23,446 bases of DNA from a virus (IMGVR_UViG_3300043398_000328:1-23446), one strand, 5' to 3'. Shown: positions 14,350 through 20,751, counted from the stretch's first letter. A program made the numbers and translations. Notes: generated from the sequence alone by a model not told the origin.

Positions 14350-16403
14350 TGGCGTGCAACGACCGCCAGCTCTCTCAGGCGCAGCGCACGGCTGGTTACG
14401 ACCAGCAGCGCACCGGTGTGCCTATGGCCGTGCGCCCCTTCAGCGGCTCGGCCACGATCGAGAATCTCATCGATTACCTGAACCGGGAGCTGGTGCCGGG
14501 CGTGCGCCAGACGCGCAGCGCCATCAACGACGTCTTCCTCCAGGTCGCCGACAACGCCCCGAGCGCCAACCCGCTCGCCTTCTACTTCTCCACCTCCACC
14601 GTCGCCGCCGACCCCACCGTCGGGCGCATCCGCCTGAACGCCACCCCGCAGAACACGGCGAGCATCATCCGCGTCAGCCAGAGCAATGGGCGCCTGGTGG
14701 ACGTGACCCCGTGGCTCGACGTGATGAGTGGGGGCCCGACCATCCCGCTCGGCACGGTGACCTTGATGGACGCCATCAACCCCGGCCGCTTCCTTCGCTG
14801 GGACCTGAACACGATGACGGACCAGGGCGCCTATTGGGACCTGGGCGTGACGTTCATCGAGGGCAGCACGGCGGACCCGTTCGTCGATGACGAGGCCGTC
14901 ACGCTCGGCTTCATCGCGGGCGTGAGCGCCGCTGGCTCCACCGTGCCCGTGGGCTCCATCAGCCCCATCGCGCGCGACACGTTCCTCGGCAACATCGGCA
15001 CCACCACTGCGCCCCCGGCGGCCGTGCCGCTCGCCGACGTGGACTCGACGAGCATCATCTACGACGCCACGAGTCACACGTTCCAGCGGGCGGCGCTGAC
15101 GGGTTTCGCCACGGCGACCCAGAACAGCAACGCCACGAGCAGCGCCGAGCCCATCGTCACCTACTCCGCCAGCGCCAACATGAGCGCCGAGCGAGTCACG
15201 ACCAGCTCGACCAGCATCACCGTCGACATCGCGACCGCGGGACAGATTGAGTTCCGGAGCGCGGCCAAGACGGGCGCCATCTCTCAGGCGGCCAACGCCA
15301 ACGCCACGCTCTTCGCCGGCATCCTGGACAACGGCGCAGCAGAGAACGACCGCACGAGCCTGGACTTCATCACTACCAACGATGTTGCGCTCGCCATCAC
15401 TGACAACAGCGGCAGCGACAAGCTGGAGATTCGGGCCACGCTCGCCGCAGGCACCACGCAGAACGAGGGCACCAGCGGCGCCGTCACCGTGAACGCGGGC
15501 GTCAAGGTGCTGGCCATCACGACCAACATCTCCATCAGCGGCTTCGCCCGCAGCGGCGGCAACGTCGATGGAGACCGCTTCTGGGTGCGGTGCAACGACG
15601 GCATCGAGTGCGAGCTGCAGCACGCGACGGGCACGCTCGCGAATCAGATGAGCCTACCCTACGCGGAGAACCTCATCGTGCCCGGGCGCGGCATGATCGA
15701 GTTCCGCTATGAGGGCAGCTGGCGCGCCGTCTCCACCGGCAACAAGGGGCGCCTGCTGCGCGTCACCACGTACACCAGCGGCTCGGGCACGCACACGTAC
15801 CTGAGCGACTGTCGCCGCGCCAACGTGCGCGGCAAGGGTGGCGGCGGTGGTGGTGGCGGCGCCGGCACCCCTGACGGCAACGTGGGAAGCGGCGGCGGGG
15901 AAGGCGGCTTCTTCGAGCTGGACATCACGAGTGTGCCCACGAGCAGCGCCTATGCGGTGGGCGCGGGCGGCACGGCGGGGGCTTCGACGCCGTCACCGGG
16001 AACGGCTGGCGGAGCTGGAGGAGACACCACCTTCCACGACGGCTCAACCACCCGCACGGCAGGTGGCGGGACGGGCGGGCAGGTCGGTGGCATCCTGGCA
16101 GAGCCGGGCGACGGCGGCTCAGCGCCATCCGTCAGCGGCACCGTCATCCAGGCTCACCCGGGGGCGCCTGGACAGCACGCCTACATGGCGAGCAGCGGAG
16201 CCCAGGGCTACGGCGGGCACGGCGGTGGCAGCGGCGCGGGGCGCGGCGGCTTTGGCGGCACGGACGCGACAACCTCTGAGGCGGGGGAGGACGCGGCAGC
16301 CAACTCGGGAGCAGGCGGAGGCGGCGCAGCGCGCCCCGCTAGCCCCGCGCGGGCGGGCGGCGCGGGCGGCTCCGGCTGGATTGTCGTCAAGGAATACACG
16401 TGA
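14349..16403 (+). CDS. Large tail fibre with glycine-rich adhesin tip
   Basis: This 684-residue protein has its ATG in a TGATG overlap. Residues 1 to about 200 look like a particle-attachment part (ENLIDYLNRELVPGVRQTR, then FLRWDLNTMT). Residues about 200-490 are S/T/A/N-rich beta strands. From residue about 494 to 684 it is extremely Gly-rich (a run of Gly around base 15835, then GAGG, GGHGGGSGAGRGG and similar clusters separated by short polar loops), ending GSGWIVVKEYT. That ending and the Gly clusters match glycine-rich adhesin tips of phage fibres (T4 gp38/S16-like sandwiches of polyglycine type II helices), which contact the host receptor. It is probably the host-range determinant. Chaperone cleavage sites are not visible. 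Confidence 0.75.
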   Translation: MACNDRQLSQAQRTAGYDQQRTGVPMAVRPFSGSATIENLIDYLNRELVPGVRQTRSAINDVFLQVADNAPSANPLAFYFSTSTVAADPTVGRIRLNATPQNTASIIRVSQSNGRLVDVTPWLDVMSGGPTIPLGTVTLMDAINPGRFLRWDLNTMTDQGAYWDLGVTFIEGSTADPFVDDEAVTLGFIAGVSAAGSTVPVGSISPIARDTFLGNIGTTTAPPAAVPLADVDSTSIIYDATSHTFQRAALTGFATATQNSNATSSAEPIVTYSASANMSAERVTTSSTSITVDIATAGQIEFRSAAKTGAISQAANANATLFAGILDNGAAENDRTSLDFITTNDVALAITDNSGSDKLEIRATLAAGTTQNEGTSGAVTVNAGVKVLAITTNISISGFARSGGNVDGDRFWVRCNDGIECELQHATGTLANQMSLPYAENLIVPGRGMIEFRYEGSWRAVSTGNKGRLLRVTTYTSGSGTHTYLSDCRRANVRGKGGGGGGGGAGTPDGNVGSGGGEGGFFELDITSVPTSSAYAVGAGGTAGASTPSPGTAGGAGGDTTFHDGSTTRTAGGGTGGQVGGILAEPGDGGSAPSVSGTVIQAHPGAPGQHAYMASSGAQGYGGHGGGSGAGRGGFGGTDATTSEAGEDAAANSGAGGGGAARPASPARAGGAGGSGWIVVKEYT

Positions 16404-16405
16404 CC

Positions 16406-16636
16406 CTAGAGCGAAGCGCAATCAACCCAGCGGTTGCAGTAACCGCGGTCGCCGTAGACGAGCTTCTGGCACTCACCGGCGACGGGAGCATCCTCGCCCT
16501 CGCACAGCGGAGTGGCACGCCGCTCCGGCTCCGCCTCTTGCGTTGCCGCGGGCTCGGCTTCGACGGGCACGTCGTCTCCCTCGTCAGCGGCAGCACCACA
16601 CCCCAGGACCAACAGCAGCAGAAGAGCACCTCTCAT
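16406..16636 (-). CDS. Small secreted lipoprotein, antisense to the late genes
   Basis: The 76-residue frame runs leftward and stops three bases from the end of the fibre gene (convergent). It starts with MRGALLLLLVLGCGAA: a basic n-region, a short hydrophobic core and a lipobox LVLGC with Cys13 as the expected lipidated residue. The mature part is acidic at first (ADEGDDVPVEAEPA) and has four Cys residues (CEGEDAPVAGEC, then YCNRWVDC) that could form two disulphides. It would sit on the periplasmic or outer face of the cell. Single-gene cargo such as superinfection-exclusion lipoproteins has this look; an outer-membrane spanin is the other option. A rightward frame covering the same bases has no recognisable features. 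Confidence 0.6.
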   Translation of the reverse strand: MRGALLLLLVLGCGAAADEGDDVPVEAEPAATQEAEPERRATPLCEGEDAPVAGECQKLVYGDRGYCNRWVDCASL

Positions 16637-16728
16637 GCTCTCAGCCTGACATCAGCTCACGGGGGCGCAACGGCCCCGATTCGGCACGCAACCAACAGAA
16701 CCGGGAGACATCAACGTGGAACAGCACC
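16637..16728. other. Divergent intergenic region with a GC hairpin
   Basis: This 92-base stretch lies between the leftward lipoprotein gene and the next rightward gene, so it should hold start signals for both. A hairpin with arms GGGGC and GCCCC (16662-16666 and 16673-16677) is visible but has no T-run. I see no near-consensus promoter on either strand. Confidence 0.4.
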
Positions 16729-17067
16729 ATGACCGACAACGAAGTCATCCAGCAGCTAGTGGCGGAGCGGGAGCGACTGGTGGAGGCGCTCTGCGCCGCG
16801 CTTGGCATTGGTTTGTATCTGGCCCAGACCATTTGGCGCCTCGTACGCGAGCGGAACTACTCGCGCGAGCTATGCCACCGCGAGCAGCAACGGAATATCT
16901 CGAGAGAGAACGAGTTGCTGCAGAGCAATATCGCGCGGCAGAACGAGACGTTGCGCGTAGTATTGACGGCCTTCGCGAGCGGGGAGCCCGTCACGCTCGA
17001 AGACTTACTGAGCAGCGCAGAGCGCGACTGGAGTCTGAGATCGTCTCGCACGCCGTCCGAGGACTGA
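16729..17067 (+). CDS. Small coiled-coil protein with possible membrane segment
   Basis: The 112-residue protein starts at ATG 16729. The hydrophobic stretch LVEALCAALGIGLYLAQTIW (about 16-35) could be an amphipathic or transmembrane helix. A long charged helix with coiled-coil character follows (RERNYSRELCHREQQRNISRENELL...). Third codon positions are G/C-rich, which supports this frame. A competing GTG frame at 16716 has a better-placed GGGAG but encodes an Arg/Ala-rich protein typical of a shadow. It is the first gene of the rightward lysis region. The topology, one possible membrane helix plus a periplasmic coiled coil, resembles an inner-membrane spanin or a holin-like protein, but no family is recognised. 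Confidence 0.5.
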   Translation: MTDNEVIQQLVAERERLVEALCAALGIGLYLAQTIWRLVRERNYSRELCHREQQRNISRENELLQSNIARQNETLRVVLTAFASGEPVTLEDLLSSAERDWSLRSSRTPSED

Positions 17068-17246
17068 GCACAGACGCGGAGTAAGAAGGGTGCCCACCTA
17101 TCACGACCGCCGGGGGGGTAGCGGACGCTATCGACAGGTGGGCTCCCCGAGACGCAACGTAACTCAGCTTAGCGCTGATGGATACAGCAAACCTTCACCC
17201 CCAGGGTATGGATTGACCCGTTCTGAAACACCTGGGATAATTATTT
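17068..17246. other. Structured, AT-richer intergenic region before the lysis genes
   Basis: This 179-base region has no convincing gene. It contains an 8-bp perfect inverted repeat GCCCACCT/AGGTGGGC (17092-17099 and 17136-17143) enclosing a smaller CCGC/GCGG pair. A second hairpin TCAGC-TTAGC-GCTGA lies at 17064+100 to 17178 (17164-17178), and a sigma70-type promoter sits at its right end. A GTG frame crossing it has weak third-position GC and a poor ribosome site. Confidence 0.55.
17213..17241 (+). promoter_or_regulatory. Sigma70-type promoter for the lysis genes
   Basis: TTGACC (17213-17218) and GATAAT (17236-17241) are separated by exactly 17 bases; each hexamer has one mismatch to consensus. 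Transcription would start about 17247-17249, at or next to the ATG of the holin candidate. A CCCAGG/CCTGGG pair (17200-17205 and 17231-17236) brackets the -35 region and may be an operator; this second point is weak. Confidence 0.65.
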
Positions 17247-17612
17247 ATGGCGAAGCTCCCTCCTCTATTGCCGCCGCGCCCGCTGGTGCCGGAGCCGTTC
17301 CGGGAGTGGGACAAGGGCGGCGACACGCTACGCGAAGGCCTCACACGCGACCCGCGTGATCGGCTCATCACCGAGATGCAGGCCACCATCGAGACGCTCA
17401 AGGTCGCGCTGGGCCAGGAAGCAGAAGAGCAGGCGCCGGAGACGCAGCCGAGCCAGCTGGCTCTGCGCCGGCAGCAACAGCTGGCCGCCGCCAAGATGAC
17501 GCTCAAGAGCTTGGCCGTCTTGCTGCTGCCCATCCTGGGCGGCGTCGTGGCGAAGCACTGGCCCGAGTACTCGGTCTTCGTGGACTGGGCCAGCTCACTC
17601 GTGGGGCTCTGA
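17247..17612 (+). CDS. Membrane-anchored lysis protein, holin candidate
   Basis: This 121-residue protein starts at ATG 17247, directly after the promoter and without a clear Shine-Dalgarno, so it may be read from a leaderless transcript. The N-terminus is proline-rich (PPLLPPRPLVPEP). Residues about 37-82 are helical and charged, and one hydrophobic helix spans about 85-102 (TLKSLAVLLLPILGGVVA). The C-terminus is short. It lies directly upstream of the endolysin with a TGATG overlap, the classic holin position. With one membrane helix it would be a class III-like holin or another membrane lysis factor. The assignment rests on position and topology only. Confidence 0.6.
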   Translation: MAKLPPLLPPRPLVPEPFREWDKGGDTLREGLTRDPRDRLITEMQATIETLKVALGQEAEEQAPETQPSQLALRRQQQLAAAKMTLKSLAVLLLPILGGVVAKHWPEYSVFVDWASSLVGL

Positions 17613-18046
17613 TGGCGCTCGGTATCGCCAGCCGCGCCAAGCTCGGCACGTGTCACCCCAAGCTGCAGCGGTTGCTGCGCGAGGTGGACCGGCGGCTCAC
17701 CACGAGCAAGCTCTTCGACTTTACGATCGTGTGCGGGCACCGCGGGCAGGCGGAGCAGGACGCCGCGTTCTTCGCGCGCCCGCAGCGCAGCACCAAGCGC
17801 TGGCCCGACAGCAAGCACAACCAGGACCCCAGCACCGCCGTGGACATCGCTCCGTTCCCCATTTACTGGGATGACGAGGCCGCGTTCGCTCGCCTGGTGG
17901 GCTACGTGCAAGCCGTCGCCGATGAGATGGGCATCGGCATCCGGTGGGGCGGCGACTGGAACGGCAACGGGCGCACCGAGGACGAGCGCCTGATTGACCT
18001 GCCCCACCTGGAGCTGACCGAAGAGGAGCTAGCGAAGGCAGCATGA
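17612..18046 (+). CDS. Endolysin, M15-type L-alanyl-D-glutamate/D-Ala peptidase
   Basis: This 144-residue protein has its ATG overlapping the previous stop. It has the M15/VanY-like signature: SKHNQDPSTAVDIAPFP carries His69 and Asp78, and LPHLEL carries His122, giving the usual three zinc ligands. GYVQAVADEMGIGIRWGGDW lies between them. This matches the T5-type endolysin/Ply118 family, which cuts peptide cross-links of peptidoglycan at the end of infection. The length (about 140 residues) is typical, and there is no separate cell-wall binding domain or signal peptide, so export should depend on the upstream holin candidate. The stop overlaps the next gene as ATGA. Confidence 0.88.
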   Translation: MALGIASRAKLGTCHPKLQRLLREVDRRLTTSKLFDFTIVCGHRGQAEQDAAFFARPQRSTKRWPDSKHNQDPSTAVDIAPFPIYWDDEAAFARLVGYVQAVADEMGIGIRWGGDWNGNGRTEDERLIDLPHLELTEEELAKAA

Positions 18047-18258
18047 GCAGAGCAGGCCGCGTCATCTTCCGATTGCTGGGCGTCGTCGAGCTGGTTGCCG
18101 ACGCCTACGACTTCGTGCGCGGCTTCTTCCGGAAGCCGTCGCGCACCGTGCAGGACCTTCTCGATGAGCAAGAAGAAGTCATCCCCCTCCGGCGAGTCAC
18201 CAAGGCCCCGCCCCCGCAGCGAAGCGGAGGAACGCCTAGCCGAGGCCCTGGCCGCTGA
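18043..18258 (+). CDS. Small hydrophobic protein of the lysis cassette
   Basis: This 71-residue protein starts at an ATGA overlap with the endolysin. Residues about 7-29 (VIFRLLGVVELVADAYDFVRGFF) form an amphipathic or membrane helix, followed by a charged stretch (VQDLLDEQEEVIP) and a Pro/Arg/Gly-rich tail. Its last 95 bases overlap the next gene in another frame, so the C-terminus may be constrained by that gene rather than by its own function. Position suggests a second lysis factor (spanin-like or antiholin-like). No family is recognised. Confidence 0.45.
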   Translation: MSRAGRVIFRLLGVVELVADAYDFVRGFFRKPSRTVQDLLDEQEEVIPLRRVTKAPPPQRSGGTPSRGPGR

Positions 18259-18526
18259 CGCCATCCCGGGCTGGGACCTGACGCGCGAGTACCGCTTCCA
18301 TCCCGAGCGGCGCTGGCGCTTCGACTTCGCGTTCCCCTCGGTCAAGCTGGCGGTGGAGGTGGACGGCCGCGGCCACTTCCGCGGCAAGATGAGCACGGAC
18401 TACGACAAGCAGAACGAAGCGACCCGGCTCGGGTGGCGCGTGCTGCGCTTTCAGTCGGGCCAAAAGAGAAAGGCGACCGAGTGGGCCGCCTTCATCCGCG
18501 AGGTGTTGGTTACAGCTCCGACTTGA
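18164..18526 (+). CDS. PD-(D/E)XK-like small nuclease (DUF559/Vsr-like)
   Basis: Start ATG 18164 has AGGA at 18152-18155 with eight bases of spacing. The 120-residue protein has WRFDFAFPSVKLAVEVDGRG with Asp54, Glu65 and Asp67 in a PD-(D/E)XK arrangement. It then has DYDKQNEATRLGWRVLRFQSGQ, the phrase 'K-x-N-x-A-x-x-x-GW-x-VLRF' of DUF559/very-short-patch-repair-like nucleases. In phages these proteins are often annotated as endonucleases and may resolve branched DNA. It begins inside the preceding small gene and ends 17 bases into the convergent gene on the other strand. A role in resolving recombination or packaging intermediates is inferred. Confidence 0.75.
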   Translation: MSKKKSSPSGESPRPRPRSEAEERLAEALAADAIPGWDLTREYRFHPERRWRFDFAFPSVKLAVEVDGRGHFRGKMSTDYDKQNEATRLGWRVLRFQSGQKRKATEWAAFIREVLVTAPT

Positions 18527-18725
18527 TGGGAGGCCCGAGGTCCCAGTCGGGCGGCAGCAGCCGCTCGCTCAGCACATCGAAGTCAGCGTCGTTGAAGAAG
18601 TAGTCGTCGCCGACGGTGCGCCACCCGCAGTCATCGCCGCCGCGCATGGAGCCCCACCGCGCCACCTCCACCGCCATGGCCGGGGTCGGCTTGTACCGCA
18701 CCCAGTAGTACCCCGGCTCCCTCAT
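18510..18725 (-). CDS. Small conserved phage protein (YYWVRY motif)
   Basis: This 71-residue leftward protein starts at ATG 18725, an ATGA overlap with the exonuclease-annealase gene upstream in its operon. It opens with MREPGYYWVRYKPTPAMAVE and ends with DYFFNDADFDVLSERLLPPDW. The short 'GYYWVR...W...GDDYFF' pattern occurs in small phage proteins of unknown function encoded in early regions. It has no membrane segment or metal motif. The 3' end overlaps the convergent nuclease gene by 17 bases, which leaves no room for a terminator between the two transcripts. Confidence 0.6.
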   Translation of the reverse strand: MREPGYYWVRYKPTPAMAVEVARWGSMRGGDDCGWRTVGDDYFFNDADFDVLSERLLPPDWDLGPPIKSEL

Positions 18726-20341
18726 GCCGCCTTGGCCTCCAGCTCCTCAGCAGTGGTGCCAAACTCTTCGGGGCAGTAGAGGCCCATGGTGGCAGCGGGC
18801 CACAGCAGCCGGGCCAGCTTGCTGCCGGCCGTCTTGGTGAGCATGTCGGCGGGGCGCTTGACCCAGTTGCCGCCCTTGCCATAGGCGGCGTCTTTCACCA
18901 GCCCGGCCTGACGAGCTTCCTCGATGGTGTAGGTGAACGGCACCGGCTCGGGGGTGCCCCGACGCTTGCCCACCCACGTGCAAGACGTGGCGCTCATCGC
19001 CTTGGGGTACAGGTATTCAAACGTCGGGTCTTTCTCGGCGAGCGCTCGAATCAGATCGGCGCTGGCGCTGGGCTTGCCTTCCACGATGTGGAAGCCGGCG
19101 AGCGCAGTGGTCACGCCAATGCCCAGCTCCTTGGCGCGCATCATGACGGTAAAGATTTGGGCCTCCGTCTTAAACTGACTGTAGAGACCGCCGCGGTGGA
19201 GCCACTCGCTCATCGTGTACGCCGCCGTCAGGTCGACGGGTTGCAGGTCGGCGCTGACGATGCCGTACTTGCTTTGCGTGTAGTGGGGCACCTCGGAGAG
19301 CGCCGTGGTGGGGCGCGCCACCCGGGGAGCGGGCGCTGACTTGGGAGCGGAGCGCGGTTCCACCAGCTCAGGCTCCTCTGCTTCGGGCTCCTCACTCTCG
19401 GCGGGTTGAGTTGCCTTCTGCTGCAGCACCTCCTGGTACGCGCGGCGGGCGTCGTCGATGCCGGGGTGCGGCTTCACGTCGTTCTCTGCCGGCGGCATCG
19501 GGGTATCGTTGCGCGTGAACACGGCGTCGGTAATGTCCATGGCGTTCCTTTTTGGTTGCTCGGGTTGTGCGTCCCGTCGGGACAGCAGGGCGTCCGCGTC
19601 GAGCGGCACGTTGGTGTTCATGGTGACCAGCTCCAGGCTGAGCTTGAGCTTGTCCCAGTTGGCGGCGAGCGAGCGCAGCGTGGCGGGCGGCAGCTCCCCG
19701 GGGTTCTCCGCCATGCCCCGGGCCAGGCCCTCTAGCGTCTTATACTTGTTGCAGAGCTGAGGCGCCCGCTCTTTGCCGATGCCCGGCACGCCGGGGATGT
19801 TGTCGCTCTTGTCGCCGCACAGCGCCTGATAGAGCGGCATCAGGTGGGGGCGTACGCCCCACTTCTCTTCCACCCCGTCGGCGTCGCGCTTGACCCAGCC
19901 CTCGTCACCGTGGGGCGGGATGTACTGGACGACGTTGGGCGTGATGCACTGCGCGGCATCCTTATCGCTGGTCACGATGCGCACGTCATCACACCACACG
20001 CCATAGATGCTGGCGAGCGTGGCGATCACGTCGTCGGCTTCGTAGCCCTCGCTCCACGCTTGGGGGTAGCCGAGCCGCTGAATCTCGGCAAAGAGCCGCT
20101 TCTTCTGCGCGCGCTCCTCTGGCGTGGTGGCGGGGCGGTTCGCCTTGTACGCTTCGAAAACCGCGGCGCGTCTATAGGGCGGCGCGTCGCGGCACAGGAT
20201 GACGTGCGCCACGCCGACGCGCAGCTTGTCCAGGTCGCGCAGCGTCAGCTCTACCACCTGCATGGGGTCGGAGGCAGTGACCCAACGCTTCTTCCATACG
20301 TAGCTCAGGTCGACCAGTGCGATGGATGCGGGGCGGTTCAT
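18722..20341 (-). CDS. Fusion of FEN-type 5'-3' exonuclease and RecT-like annealing protein
   Basis: One 539-residue frame carries two complete-looking modules. Residues 1 to about 250 are a PolA-N/T5-FEN-like 5'-3' exonuclease: Asp11 in VDLSY, YKANR (65-69), YEADDVIATLA with Glu101, Asp103 and Asp104, TSDKDAAQ with Asp126 and Asp128, and CGDKSDNIPGVPGIGKE with Asp177 and Asp180, followed by the H3TH region. Residues about 268-350 are an acidic, Pro/Glu-rich linker. Residues about 370-535 resemble phage RecT-type annealing proteins (MRAKELGIGVTTALAGFHIV, EGKPSASADLI, FTYTIEEARQAGL, NWVKRPADMLTKTAGSKLA). Exonuclease and annealase normally work as separate partners in end-resection recombination, like Red alpha and beta. 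A well-placed ribosome site at Met268 suggests that the second module is also made alone. The gene overlaps both neighbours by ATGA. Confidence 0.85.
   Translation of the reverse strand: MNRPASIALVDLSYVWKKRWVTASDPMQVVELTLRDLDKLRVGVAHVILCRDAPPYRRAAVFEAYKANRPATTPEERAQKKRLFAEIQRLGYPQAWSEGYEADDVIATLASIYGVWCDDVRIVTSDKDAAQCITPNVVQYIPPHGDEGWVKRDADGVEEKWGVRPHLMPLYQALCGDKSDNIPGVPGIGKERAPQLCNKYKTLEGLARGMAENPGELPPATLRSLAANWDKLKLSLELVTMNTNVPLDADALLSRRDAQPEQPKRNAMDITDAVFTRNDTPMPPAENDVKPHPGIDDARRAYQEVLQQKATQPAESEEPEAEEPELVEPRSAPKSAPAPRVARPTTALSEVPHYTQSKYGIVSADLQPVDLTAAYTMSEWLHRGGLYSQFKTEAQIFTVMMRAKELGIGVTTALAGFHIVEGKPSASADLIRALAEKDPTFEYLYPKAMSATSCTWVGKRRGTPEPVPFTYTIEEARQAGLVKDAAYGKGGNWVKRPADMLTKTAGSKLARLLWPAATMGLYCPEEFGTTAEELEAKAA
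19538..19553 (-). promoter_or_regulatory. Internal ribosome-binding site at the exonuclease/annealase boundary
   Basis: Read leftward, AAAAAGGA is followed by ACGCC and ATG (19540-19538). AAGGA has five bases of spacing, a good Shine-Dalgarno. The ATG is codon 268 of the fusion gene and would give a 272-residue protein holding only the RecT-like module. Whether it is used is inference. Confidence 0.6.
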
Positions 20342-20526
20342 TTGGTGTCTTCCTTTTCCTGCCGGAGCCGGCAGTAGATGGGCTGGCCACTCGCGCGGTA
20401 GTGAGCTTCCGCCTCAGCGAGGCTGCCGAAGTAAAATCCCCCACAGACGAAATACCAGTGGGGCTGATGAGGCACCACGAAGGCGTTCAAAAGCTCTTCG
20501 TGCTCGCAATATCGCGATGGGGTCAA
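20338..20526 (-). CDS. Small protein leading the recombination genes
   Basis: I place the start at TTG 20526, with AGGA at 20537-20534 and seven bases of spacing; an in-frame TTG at 20532 is too close to that site. The 62-residue protein contains QPHWYFVCGGFYFGSLAEAEAHYRAS, then a basic tail RLRQEKEDTK. Its stop overlaps the ATG of the fusion gene (ATGA), so it is the first gene of that transcript. The aromatic, small beta-alpha character recalls small phage early proteins, but I recognise no family and assign no function. Confidence 0.55.
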   Translation of the reverse strand: MTPSRYCEHEELLNAFVVPHQPHWYFVCGGFYFGSLAEAEAHYRASGQPIYCRLRQEKEDTK

Positions 20527-20544
20527 ACTCAATTCCTGGTCAGT

Positions 20545-20561
20545 GTACTAGGGTCTAGTAC
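20545..20561. promoter_or_regulatory. Perfect 17-bp palindrome, operator candidate
   Basis: The sequence is GTACTAG-GGT-CTAGTAC on the + strand, with perfect 7-bp arms and a 3-bp centre, in the 57-base gap upstream of the recombination genes. Read leftward, TTGCCA (20569-20564) and TACACT (20547-20542) flank most of it with a 16-base spacer, so it may sit between the -35 and -10 of a controlled promoter. The promoter hexamers are weak evidence; the palindrome is clear. Confidence 0.5.
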
Positions 20562-20583
20562 GTTGGCAATGCTAGAACTTTGC

Positions 20584-20751
20584 TCAGCGCCCCTCGATGG
20601 AGCGCTCCAGCACGATCATCCGCTCCACCGTGTCGCGCAGCTGGCGAGAAACGATGTGGAATTCCCACCAGTCGGTGCCGTAGGCCTCGGCGGCCTTCTT
20701 GCGGAGCCGCTCAACCTCGGCTCGCACATGGTCCAGCACGAGCTGGCTCAC
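20584..20751 (-). CDS. Small helical protein coupled to the replisome organiser
   Basis: The 55-residue frame starts at GTG 20751, which overlaps the previous stop as GTGA. It is mostly helical and charged (LVLDHVRAEVERLRKKAAEAYGTDWWEFHIVSR then QLRDTVERMIVLERSIEGR, written here as two parts). The Trp-Trp-Glu-Phe patch in the middle is unusual for a simple coiled coil. I do not recognise it. Coupling to the replication gene suggests a helper of replication, for example a small helicase-loading or regulatory partner, but that is only a guess. Confidence 0.5.
   Translation of the reverse strand: MSQLVLDHVRAEVERLRKKAAEAYGTDWWEFHIVSRQLRDTVERMIVLERSIEGR

Noticed and set aside
14298-15623. Leftward frame of 441 codons opposite the fibre gene
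   Set aside because: Antisense shadow; the rightward fibre protein has recognisable composition and an adhesin-like end.
16400-16732. Rightward frame overlapping the lipoprotein gene
   Set aside because: It starts at GTG overlapping the fibre stop, which is attractive, but the protein has no recognisable feature while the leftward frame has a clean lipobox signal.
15838-17067. One 409-codon frame joining the fibre end and the next gene
   Set aside because: Only the last 112 codons (from 16729) look like protein; the first part is an Arg-rich shadow of the Gly-rich fibre.
16716-17084. Alternative GTG frame over the coiled-coil gene
   Set aside because: It has a well-placed GGGAG, but the product is Arg/Ala-rich and the codon pattern favours the ATG 16729 frame.
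17090-17359. GTG frame across the intergenic region before the lysis genes
   Set aside because: Third-position GC is low until it enters the next gene, and it overlaps a promoter and hairpins.
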